Positions 15,911 through 23,206 of a stretch of DNA of 64,000 nt are shown piece after piece. The DNA comes from Lysinibacillus_B sp031181585 (lineage in GTDB: Bacteria; Bacillota; Bacilli; Bacillales_A; Planococcaceae). A program made the translations under genes and the position numbers. Location of the stretch: assembly GCF_047301505.1 (NCBI RefSeq), contig NZ_CP154840.1, positions 744,001-808,000 of the forward strand, written 5' to 3'. The notes under the pieces were generated by a model. It made no database searches, was not told the DNA's origin, and worked only from the letters and a program-made list of their open reading frames with translations. Position 1 is the stretch's first letter. Every line of letters begins with the position of its first letter.

Positions 15911-16018
15911 TAATTTTGTAGAAGCTTTAAGATGTGTGTATTGTAAAAAAGTAGCTAAATAGAATAATGAAAGAATAAATAGGTAAGAAATGTTTTTTAA
16001 TAGGAAGGTGAAACAATC

Positions 16019-16570
16019 ATGTTACCTGAGGAGTTTCGTAAAAGATGGGATGCTGACAAGAATGGGCCGTTAATTAAAATTGATAAAGAAAGTTTGAACA
16101 GCGCTCCCTTTTCAGAAGAAGTGAAGGGCTTTTTGTCTATAGGCGGCTTGCCTGAAACACCGGCTCCATACTTTGAATTCACTTCTATGTCTTCCTTCTT
16201 GAAACCGATCATCCATGTTTTTAATATGCCTGGAGAGTTTGGGAAGTACTATTTTCTAGGGACGACTGGTTCTGGCAATCCGATATGTATAATTGAACAA
16301 CAAGATTATATAGTGTACCTCGACAATGGGAATAACTTTCAAGAAGTATTTATAAATTCTTCAATCAAACAATTTGCACACTGCTTGCTTGTATATGCGC
16401 AAATGATTGACAAGGTAATCGAGAAAAATGGGGAAGATGCTTTTATAGATTTGGATATTCCGGCATCCATAATTGATTGGTTAAGGGGAGAGTTTGAGCG
16501 TATTGATTCTAAATGTTTGGAAAACGGAAATTTCTGGTGCGATGAAGTAGAGAGTTTATACGGATCATGA
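16019..16570 (+). CDS. SUKH-4 family immunity protein
   Basis: A 183-residue protein from ATG 16019 behind AGGAAGGTG. SUKH-4 features: PEEFRKRWDAD at the N-terminus, GLPETPAPYF, YYFLGTTGSGNPICI, a VYLDNG strand, FINSSIKQFAHCLLVY and a C-terminal helix ending NFWCDEVESL. It is the intact relative of the frameshifted gene at 9263. A short helical scrap (16600-16690, EAGFLTAEQIGSMKIALHHLL) separates it from the next gene. Confidence 0.8.
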   Translation: MLPEEFRKRWDADKNGPLIKIDKESLNSAPFSEEVKGFLSIGGLPETPAPYFEFTSMSSFLKPIIHVFNMPGEFGKYYFLGTTGSGNPICIIEQQDYIVYLDNGNNFQEVFINSSIKQFAHCLLVYAQMIDKVIEKNGEDAFIDLDIPASIIDWLRGEFERIDSKCLENGNFWCDEVESLYGS

Positions 16571-16724
16571 TAAACGCTCTACTATATTTTCTTGAACAGT
16601 GCAGTGGAAGCTGGCTTTCTTACCGCAGAGCAGATTGGCAGCATGAAAATTGCTCTTCATCATTTGCTGGCAGCGGGGAATGCAAAGGTAATATAGATTG
16701 ATATATGAGTTTGGGAGCAGGAAG

Positions 16725-17237
16725 GTGGTTACTATAAACTTCAATAATTTTCCGGATGACAATAAAGTACTTTTTCTTCTTGGGCTTTCAGAAAAAGTAT
16801 TGTCGGTATTTTCTCAAACGGAGGACCGGTCTGCTGCTCAATATGTAATAGAGCAATGTTGGGAGTGGTTAGAAGAGAAAGACAACAGAGGCGGGACTCT
16901 ATATGATTTATTGGATAATGAAGAGAACGGTATAACTATCATCCAGGAGATGGCAGCCGATGAAGTAGAGGCGACTGCGTGGAACTGCATTATTGACGCA
17001 GCTGCTTATACAAGCCGAAAAGCTTTCGATAGAGAGGGTGCAATGTATTATCCGGAACCAATTGCTTTAGTTGATGACACATTGGTAAATCATTTTATTG
17101 AATGTTTTAAAAGGATTATAGTGGATGCACCACTTTATATTCAGCAGATTGTCTCTATGTTAGATGAGTATCCAAATCCGAAGATGATAAGTGATAGGCG
17201 GAACAAAATTTTAACAGAGCTGCACATCCTGGATTGA
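16725..17237 (+). CDS. Imm6-family immunity protein
   Basis: A 170-residue helical protein. I choose GTG 16725, seven bases after GGGAG, over the upstream TTG at 16698. Imm6 signatures: VLFLLGLSEKVL, CWEWLEEK, LYDLLDNEENG, AWNCIIDAAAYTSRKAF, YYPEPIALVDD and a final FIECFKRI helix. It is well diverged from the copy at 10904. It is followed after 38 bases by a SUKH-1 gene, probably co-transcribed. Confidence 0.75.
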   Translation: MVTINFNNFPDDNKVLFLLGLSEKVLSVFSQTEDRSAAQYVIEQCWEWLEEKDNRGGTLYDLLDNEENGITIIQEMAADEVEATAWNCIIDAAAYTSRKAFDREGAMYYPEPIALVDDTLVNHFIECFKRIIVDAPLYIQQIVSMLDEYPNPKMISDRRNKILTELHILD

Positions 17238-17275
17238 TTACCTTGCGGGAACTGAATGAAGGGAGCGGATATTAG

Positions 17276-17767
17276 GTGAGAAAAGACTTAGAGTGGGAAT
17301 ACGCGGACGCAGAAGTATCAAAAGCGAGGGTGAAGGAAATCGGAGCCCAATTAGGTTTTTATTTACCGCAGGATTATATAGAGTGTGTAAAAGTAAACGG
17401 GGGAGCTAGTGTATTACCGGAGGAATTTAATGTGGAAGGTGTAGAACGCTGCTTTGGAAGTTTATTCAGCTTTGATGAGCAAAGCAGTCAGTACATCGTT
17501 AAAAAGTATGAATTATACAATTCGTCGCTTCCGAGGGACATTTTACCGATTGCTACTGACCCGGCCGGGAACTTACTGTGTTTTGATTATAAAGATCAGC
17601 AGGAGAAACCAGTGGTAGTTTTTTTGGAACATGAAAATGCATTGGAGAAGGAAACGCTGATGTATAATGAAGGATTAACAGACGAGCAGGTCGAAGAGTG
17701 TGCAAGAGAAAACCTATTGTATGTAGCGGCCACATTTACGGCATTCCTTGACAAACTGCATGATTGA
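17276..17767 (+). CDS. SUKH-1 (SMI1/KNR4) immunity protein
   Basis: A 163-residue acidic protein starting at GTG 17276 behind AAGGGAG. SMI1/KNR4 signature: LGFYLPQDYIECVKVNGG, a central FGSLFSFDEQ, LPRDILPIATDPAGNLLCFDYKDQ, VVVFLEHEN and a final helix ending FTAFLDKL. It is the intact relative of the dead gene at 10138 and the last complete immunity gene before nfi. A terminator follows. Confidence 0.8.
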   Translation: MRKDLEWEYADAEVSKARVKEIGAQLGFYLPQDYIECVKVNGGASVLPEEFNVEGVERCFGSLFSFDEQSSQYIVKKYELYNSSLPRDILPIATDPAGNLLCFDYKDQQEKPVVVFLEHENALEKETLMYNEGLTDEQVEECARENLLYVAATFTAFLDKLHD

Positions 17768-17810
17768 AACAAAAAATATGCAAAATACAAAAATATACAT
17801 ACTTCCAAGT

Positions 17811-17841
17811 ACCTGATTGTCCATTGGCAACAGGTTTTTTC
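17811..17841 (+). terminator. Rho-independent terminator
   Basis: ACCTG...CAGGT with an inner TTG/CAA stem, followed by six T. It closes the immunity-gene transcript before nfi. Confidence 0.65.
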
Positions 17842-17915
17842 TTCTTAACGAAGAAATGTTATAAGGACGGAACGGCTATTTTAGAGGTAAAGAAATTGAT
17901 CCCATTATCTGCTAA

Positions 17916-18167
17916 AAAAACTGGCATGCAGAAAGGGAATCAATCCATTTTGACCAGGATAATAAATTAAAATTATTAAATGAAAGATTTGTAAATAGTG
18001 AAACGGGAGAAGAGATAGAAGGGATTACGATTATGATTGACGGGCAATTCAAGCAAGTACTGGATATTCTGATGGCTAATAGCGGGGATTATTCAAAGTA
18101 TTATGAGATTATACGTGATATTATTTTCAGCGGGACGTCACAGTTAATGGAATCCATGAAAAAGTGA
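17916..18167 (+). pseudogene. Small open frame lacking a start codon
   Basis: After a TAA at 17913, the frame encodes 83 residues: HFDQDNKLKLLNERFVN, GEEIEGITIMIDGQFKQVLDIL, YEIIRDIIFSGTSQLMESMKK, ending at TGA 18165-18167. The sequence looks like a real protein, but no ATG, GTG or TTG precedes the conserved part, although GAAAGGGA lies just before it. It is either a truncated gene or one using a rare start. Family unknown; the stop is 42 bases before nfi. Confidence 0.4.
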
Positions 18168-18209
18168 GGTTCCGGCTAACTAGAAATAAACTTTCAGGAA
18201 GGGATTCAC

Positions 18210-18911
18210 ATGGAGAAAATTGAAAAGATGAAACAGGAGTTTACGGCACTGCAAAATGAGCTGCTGCCATTGGTGAAGCTGGAAAATAGCTTTCGGAGGG
18301 AAGATATCCAGTTGATTGCAGGAGTGGATCTAGCTTATTGGGATAAGGATGGGAAGGCGTATGGTACGTGCTGTATTGTAGTCATCGATTATCATACGAA
18401 GAAAGTTGTCGAAAAAGTAAATAGCCATGGGGAGATACAGGTTCCTTATATATCAGGTTTTCTAGCATTTAGAGAGCTGCCGCTTGTGCTCGAAGCCGCA
18501 AAGAAGTTATCGAATGAGCCTGACCTTTATATGTTTGATGGAAACGGATACTTGCATGCCCGCCATATGGGCATTGCTACTCACGCTTCTCTGTATTTGC
18601 AAAAGCCGACGATTGGGGTAGCCAAGAGCTATTTACGAATCGAGAATGTAGATTTTCAGATGCCTGAAAATATAGCGGGAGCATATACAGATATCGTTAT
18701 TCATAATGAGGTGTATGGAAGAGCATTGCGGACAACATCGAATGTTAAGCCAATCTTTATCTCTTGCGGAAACAGCATTGATTTAGAGACGAGCACGAAG
18801 TTTGTGATGAGCTGTATCAATCGAGAGAGTCGTCTGCCGATTCCTGTCAGGCTGGCAGATTTAGAAACACATCGTGTGAGGGCATATCATACTAATCAGC
18901 AAGAAGAGTGA
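18210..18911 (+). CDS. nfi: Endonuclease V (deoxyinosine 3' endonuclease)
   Basis: A 233-residue protein from ATG 18210 behind GGAAGGGA. It cleaves DNA, and in some homologues RNA, near deoxyinosine in repair of deaminated adenine. Catalytic carboxylates are visible: Asp40 in AGVDLAYW, Glu89 in FRELP and Asp110 in MFDGNGYLH, with the Lys in GVAKSYL. In B. subtilis the homologue ywqL ends the ywqHIJKL toxin/immunity operon, so its place here marks the edge of the island. The gene is intact and probably monocistronic. Confidence 0.92.
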   Translation: MEKIEKMKQEFTALQNELLPLVKLENSFRREDIQLIAGVDLAYWDKDGKAYGTCCIVVIDYHTKKVVEKVNSHGEIQVPYISGFLAFRELPLVLEAAKKLSNEPDLYMFDGNGYLHARHMGIATHASLYLQKPTIGVAKSYLRIENVDFQMPENIAGAYTDIVIHNEVYGRALRTTSNVKPIFISCGNSIDLETSTKFVMSCINRESRLPIPVRLADLETHRVRAYHTNQQEE

Positions 18912-19256
18912 GGGTGAATGGAAAGCAGAACATTGTGGGCCCCCTTCAGGGCTATTCCTACAAAGAAAGTATCATTCCGGTAATCGAGCGGGAAATCTCT
19001 TTAACTAACCTATAACGCGAAGATGCTCATTTGTTATTTGGGCTACCAGCAGATTATCAAATCAGCAGGCGGGTTTAATTTTATCGCTTCTGTTGAATAC
19101 ATAGAGCGGTAGGTTTTTAGAGATGGAAAAACTGCGGGAGATTTTTTGTAGCTTAGAAGAGAAGAAGTGGTAAGGGAAATTTCACGGGGCTGGTGATTCA
19201 TTTCCAAAAATCTTCACGGTATAATAAAAGTACATCAGCAAAAGGGGGAATAGGGG
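18912..19256 (+). other. Intergenic stretch with a possible decayed gene
   Basis: No intact gene. In changing frames, LFGLPADYQIS and AGGFNFIASVEYIER-stop (about 19030-19112) resemble the effector-binding (GyrI-like) half of a transcription regulator, so this may be a gene relic. A GGGGGAATAGGGG ribosome site at the end serves the next gene. Confidence 0.3.
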
Positions 19257-20039
19257 ATGGATCTACAATTACAAGGAAAAGTAGCGATCGTTACAGGAGC
19301 AAGCAAGGGGATTGGCTTTTGTACGGCGCTGCAGCTCGCGAAAGAAGGGGCCCATGTCGTTATTTGTGCGCGTGGTGAAAAGCACTTGGAAGTAGCAGCA
19401 GCGAGTATCAAGCAGCTGACGGGAGCAGATGTATTGGTTGTTCCTGCTGATATTATGAAGGAGCAGGATTGCAGAGATATTATTGAAAAGGCAGCAGCTA
19501 AATTTGGCAGAATCGATATTTTGGTGAATAATGCAGGGACTTCTTCTGCTAATTCTTTTGAACAGGTAGCTACGGAGCTATGGCAGGCTGATCTTGACTT
19601 GAAATTATTTGGTGCTGTTCATTGTGCCAAGTATGCAGTTCCTTATATGAAAAAATCAGGAGGAGGTTCTATTGTCAATGTGACAGCTGTACTGGCAAAG
19701 ACACCACCGGCTAATTCGCTGCCTACTACAGTAAGCCGCGCAGCAGGACTTGCTCTGACAAAGGCAATGAGTAAGGATTTAGGTCAATATAATATACGGG
19801 TAAATACTGTATGTATTGGGCTTATTCGAAGTGATCAGATTGAAAAACGATGGAAGTCGCAGGCACCTGATTTATCCTGGCAGGAATATTCCGAGCAGGT
19901 AGGCCAGTCAATTCCTTTGGGGCGTATTGGAGATACGGAAGAAGCGGCAAATGTGATTACCTTTTTGGCGTCCGATGCAGCATCGTATGTATCGGGAACA
20001 GCTATTAACATTGATGGCGGTTCAGGAGAGGCACTATAA
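19257..20039 (+). CDS. Short-chain dehydrogenase/reductase with altered catalytic residues
   Basis: A 260-residue Rossmann protein from ATG 19257. The nucleotide motif TGASKGIG (residues 14-21) and NNAG (about 90-93) are present, as are the C-terminal GRIGDTEEAANVITFLASD and the GTAINIDGG ending. At the active site, the usual Ser is replaced in VNVTAV and the YxxxK motif reads TTVSR (Tyr to Thr, Lys to Arg). It may therefore bind a nucleotide without classic catalysis or belong to an SDR subgroup with another mechanism. Substrate unknown. A shared terminator separates it from cstA. Confidence 0.8.
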   Translation: MDLQLQGKVAIVTGASKGIGFCTALQLAKEGAHVVICARGEKHLEVAAASIKQLTGADVLVVPADIMKEQDCRDIIEKAAAKFGRIDILVNNAGTSSANSFEQVATELWQADLDLKLFGAVHCAKYAVPYMKKSGGGSIVNVTAVLAKTPPANSLPTTVSRAAGLALTKAMSKDLGQYNIRVNTVCIGLIRSDQIEKRWKSQAPDLSWQEYSEQVGQSIPLGRIGDTEEAANVITFLASDAASYVSGTAINIDGGSGEAL

Positions 20040-20044
20040 AAGAA

Positions 20045-20075
20045 AGGCTCGTACAAAACGTACGAGCCTTTTTGT
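20045..20075. terminator. Bidirectional terminator
   Basis: AGGCTCGTAC-AAAA-CGTACGAGCCT with T5 after it and A residues before it; it serves both the dehydrogenase gene and cstA on the opposite strand. Confidence 0.85.
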
Positions 20076-21508
20076 TAGTTTTCCTTTAAAAATACTGGGT
20101 TATTAAATGCCTTGTAGCGGAAGATTTGATATACATACATAAGCCCCACAATAATCGTTAATGATAGGCCGATGATGATGGATGTATCATATGCCAGTCC
20201 GAAACCTTCCGGTGCTACCATCAAGTAGACGAAAACAACGGATGTCATAAATAAGGCAGGAAGGCCGGCAATCCAGTGGAATTTCCCTTCCTTTAATAGA
20301 TAGGAGGTTGCAACCCATAGCATGACTGCAGCTACCATTTGGTTGGACATTCCTACATAGCGCCATAAAAACTGATAGTCAATCGTAGATAGATAGAATG
20401 CAGGCAGTGTCACGGCGATTGTCGCTATAACTGCCGGTGCCTTGCTGTTCTTCCCGATACGAGAACCGAGGAAATCAAGGACAATCATACGTGCTGAACG
20501 CAAGGATGTATCCCCAGTTGTAATTGGCAGAATGATAATGCCAAGAATGGCTAAAATACTGCCAAATGTTCCAAGAAGGGCAATGGAAATTTCGTCTACT
20601 ACACCGCCTGCGCCGATTGCTGTAACGGCAGAAGCCAGTGATTCAGTGCCGCCATAGAAGCTCATGCCAGCTGCACACCAGATAAGGGCGATGATGCCCT
20701 CCCCGATCATGGCACCGTAAAATACCATTCGTCCTTCTGTTTCCTTTTTCAATGTACGGGAAATGATTGGACTCTGTGTGGAATGGAACCCTGAAATTGC
20801 TCCGCATGAAATGGTAATCATGAGCATTGGCCAAATCGGCAGTTCCCCAGGATGCATGTTAGAGAATGAAAGCTCTGGTACACGGATATCTGAGAATAAT
20901 AGAGAAACCAATACAGCTCCCGCCATGATCATCAATACGGCCCCGAATATAGGATAGATACGTCCGATGATCTTATTAATCGGTAAAATGGCTGCTAGGA
21001 AGAAATAAGCAAAGATAATAATAATCGCTACCATGAATGTAATACCTGTCTTTGCAGAGATAACAGCAGCTGGCCCGGCGGTAAAGGCTGCAGCAACCAA
21101 AATCATCAAAACGACTGATACACAGTCGGTGAAAACGCGCATAACTTTTCCTAAATAGCGCTGTACGAGTGAAGGAAACTGCTCGCCGCCGTGGCGTAGA
21201 GAAAGCATCCCGGCGAAGTAATCATGAACTCCACCAGCAAAAATACAGCCAAGGACAATCCATATCATCGCAACAGGGCCGTATAAAGCACCAGAAATAG
21301 CACCGTAAATCGGACCCAGCCCTGCGATATTTAATAGCTGGATAACCCATCCCTTCCATGCTGGCATCGGCACGTAATCCATATTATCTGCTTTTGTATA
21401 AGCAGGAGTAGGTGTAGCATCATTCACAATAAAGACACGCTCCACGAATTTACCATACGCAACATAACCTAAAATCAATAAAATAATAGCTCCTAATAAT
21501 GTAAACAT
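20075..21508 (-). CDS. cstA: Carbon starvation protein CstA family transporter
   Basis: A 477-residue polytopic membrane protein, with 12 or more hydrophobic segments. CstA signatures: an early AYGKFVERVF, LNIAGLGPIYGAISGALYGP, GGVHDYFAGMLSLRHGGEQFP, ISGFHSTQSPI and the TTGDTSLRSARM segment. Family members import peptides or pyruvate in carbon-limited cells. It is of the short CstA form rather than the roughly 700-residue E. coli form. The ATG at 21508 follows AGGGGAG. It stands alone on the minus strand; the nearby lrgAB pair may also handle pyruvate. Confidence 0.88.
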   Translation of the reverse strand: MFTLLGAIILLILGYVAYGKFVERVFIVNDATPTPAYTKADNMDYVPMPAWKGWVIQLLNIAGLGPIYGAISGALYGPVAMIWIVLGCIFAGGVHDYFAGMLSLRHGGEQFPSLVQRYLGKVMRVFTDCVSVVLMILVAAAFTAGPAAVISAKTGITFMVAIIIIFAYFFLAAILPINKIIGRIYPIFGAVLMIMAGAVLVSLLFSDIRVPELSFSNMHPGELPIWPMLMITISCGAISGFHSTQSPIISRTLKKETEGRMVFYGAMIGEGIIALIWCAAGMSFYGGTESLASAVTAIGAGGVVDEISIALLGTFGSILAILGIIILPITTGDTSLRSARMIVLDFLGSRIGKNSKAPAVIATIAVTLPAFYLSTIDYQFLWRYVGMSNQMVAAVMLWVATSYLLKEGKFHWIAGLPALFMTSVVFVYLMVAPEGFGLAYDTSIIIGLSLTIIVGLMYVYQIFRYKAFNNPVFLKEN

Positions 21509-21548
21509 AAAAACTCCCCTAAATTTTTATTATTTTCTGATAAGTAAG

Positions 21549-21577
21549 ATTATAGTAGCGAGGGATAGGTAAATCAA
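21549..21577 (-). promoter_or_regulatory. Sigma-A-type promoter for cstA
   Basis: On the minus strand TTGATT and TATAAT are separated by 17 bases, about 40 bases upstream of the cstA start. Confidence 0.55.
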
Positions 21578-21717
21578 TTAGTTTTTAGAAAATTTAATAT
21601 TTTTGGATAATTGGTATGATGAAATAAATGAATAAAACGGTTACATAGAAAAAATCTGCGGAGAACACAGGAAATTTCGTTATAATTAAGTTAAGCAGAA
21701 AAGTAAGAAGTTCAATA

Positions 21718-22023
21718 TTGATATAAATATCTCATATTGTTATAGGATGTGTTAGGGCTGATTTCCTGATAGTCTATATTATCAATCTATCCATAGGAAG
21801 GGAATTACAGGAAGATGTTCTTTAAACTGGTTGAACGTCTTTAATGGAACAGAAATTTTAGAATATAATGCAGGTACCAAAATCCTGCTGCCTCTACAAA
21901 ATGTTGGATAGTAGATGCATTTTACTGGAACATAGAGCCAAGCAAGGCAACTATATAGTGGCAAGTGTATATAGAAGACTGTCTAGCTACTGAAACAATC
22001 AGTAGATGTTGTGCAGTTTTTTT
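21718..22023 (+). promoter_or_regulatory. Putative long leader or small RNA before lrgA, ending in a terminator
   Basis: A promoter-like TTGATA-N17-TATAGG (21718-21746) is followed about 230 bases later by a hairpin (CTACTGA 21987-21993, TCAGTAG 21999-22005, with outer ACTG/CAGT) and seven T ending at 22023. lrgA begins 100 bases further on. This fits a 5' leader with conditional termination or a separate small RNA of about 270 bases. A GCAGG/CCTGC hairpin lies at about 21870-21888. No known riboswitch consensus is visible. The rest of 21509-22122 has no gene. Confidence 0.4.
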
Positions 22024-22122
22024 GTATTTTATGATGAAATTTTGTCAGTAATTATCTCGAAATAATAGACAGGAAATTTCCTAAGTCGTAAAATGAAAAC
22101 CATATAGAGAGGGGGCTGCTAG

Positions 22123-22524
22123 ATGAAAATCATACGTATTATTGCCCAAGTAGGTATTCTATGGTTGTTTTATTTCATTGGTGTATTAATTGTAGAGTGG
22201 ACGGGAATCTTCATTCCACCAAGTATCATTGGTCTTGTTTTATTATGGGGACTGTTGATGTTGAATGTAATAAATGTCAAATTTATTCAAGAGGGTGCTA
22301 GTTTCTTGATCGCCTTTTTAACGCTGTTCTTTATCCCTGCGACAGTAGGGGTAGTAGACTATCCAGAGCTGTTAACGGTTTCTGGCTTATTACTGGTACT
22401 TGCTGTATTTTTAAGTACAGTTGTGACAATTATTATAGCAGGAAAGTTGAGTCAATATATGGAGCGCAAGGAGCAGGCAATGAAGGAGGAGACGGGACAT
22501 GTTAGCACTCATCATCATAGTTAG
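22123..22524 (+). CDS. lrgA: CidA/LrgA family holin-like membrane protein
   Basis: A 133-residue protein with four hydrophobic segments from ATG 22123 behind GAGAGGGGG. LrgA/CidA features: FYFIGVLIVEWTGIFIPPSIIGLVLLW and LIAFLTLFFIPATVGVVDYP. With LrgB it forms the complex first described as an autolysis modulator and known in B. subtilis (PftAB) as a pyruvate carrier. It overlaps lrgB by 26 bases. The C-terminus is histidine-rich (STHHHS). Confidence 0.88.
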   Translation: MKIIRIIAQVGILWLFYFIGVLIVEWTGIFIPPSIIGLVLLWGLLMLNVINVKFIQEGASFLIAFLTLFFIPATVGVVDYPELLTVSGLLLVLAVFLSTVVTIIIAGKLSQYMERKEQAMKEETGHVSTHHHS

Positions 22525-23176
22525 TACGATACTATTATTCCTTCTTCTCCAGAAGCTTTATGTAAAGGTTAATAATCCTTTTCTCCTTCCGTTACTGACA
22601 ACTACATTTATTACTGTTGTTATATTAATTGTTTTTAAGATTCCATACAGTACATATATGGAAGGGGGAGAATGGATTCAAAAAATGCTTGGCCCGGCCG
22701 TTGTGGCACTGGCCTATCCATTGTATAACCAGCGGGAATTGATTTTTAAATATAAATACTCGATATTGTCCGGCCTCATTGTCTCTATGCTTTCCGGTCT
22801 TATAAGTATCTATGTGTTTTTAAAGCTTTTCCAAGCAAGCGACTCCTTTATTTTAACAGCTCTTCCCAAGTCTTTAACAACGCCTGTTGCTATGCAGGTA
22901 AGTGAGACGGTCGGAGGGATTCCTCCTCTTACAGCGGTGCTAGTAATGGTTGCAGGATTTACGGGTGCAATATTTGGTCCATTACTGTATAAAATCGCCC
23001 ATATTGATACAGCGATCAGCCGTGGTGTAGCAATGGGTAGTGCGAGTCACGGTGTAGGGATTTCGAAATTGAAAGAGTATGGAGAGGAAGCTTTATCGAT
23101 CGGTTCATTATCGATGGGTTTGAGTGCAGTACTTGGCGCATTTATGTGTCCTATTTTTGCCCTTTTCATCATATAA
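22499..23176 (+). CDS. lrgB: LrgB/CidB family membrane protein
   Basis: A 225-residue protein with about six hydrophobic segments; ATG 22499 lies behind GGAGGAGACGGG inside lrgA. LrgB motifs: ALPKSLTTPVAMQVSETVGG, FTGAIFGPLLYK and MGSASHGVGISK. It works with LrgA in the inner membrane, as an antiholin-like or pyruvate-transport complex. The strong translational overlap indicates coupled synthesis. A bidirectional terminator follows. Confidence 0.9.
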   Translation: MLALIIIVSTILLFLLLQKLYVKVNNPFLLPLLTTTFITVVILIVFKIPYSTYMEGGEWIQKMLGPAVVALAYPLYNQRELIFKYKYSILSGLIVSMLSGLISIYVFLKLFQASDSFILTALPKSLTTPVAMQVSETVGGIPPLTAVLVMVAGFTGAIFGPLLYKIAHIDTAISRGVAMGSASHGVGISKLKEYGEEALSIGSLSMGLSAVLGAFMCPIFALFII

Positions 23177-23206
23177 AAAACTTGAGGGAAACCTCCCTCA
23201 AGTTTA
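23176..23206. terminator. Bidirectional terminator
   Basis: AAACTTGAGGGA-AACC-TCCCTCAAGTTT between lrgB and the convergent speA, with A residues before and T after. Confidence 0.85.

Noticed and set aside
16698..16740. TTG 16698 or ATA 16734 as start of the second Imm6 gene
   Set aside because: GTG 16725 has a GGGAG ribosome site at seven bases and needs no rare start codon.
1..18911. CRISPR array or prophage as explanation of the repeats
   Set aside because: Repeats are only 3-4 copies, thousands of bases apart, palindromic with T tails; no phage structural, integrase or cas genes are present.
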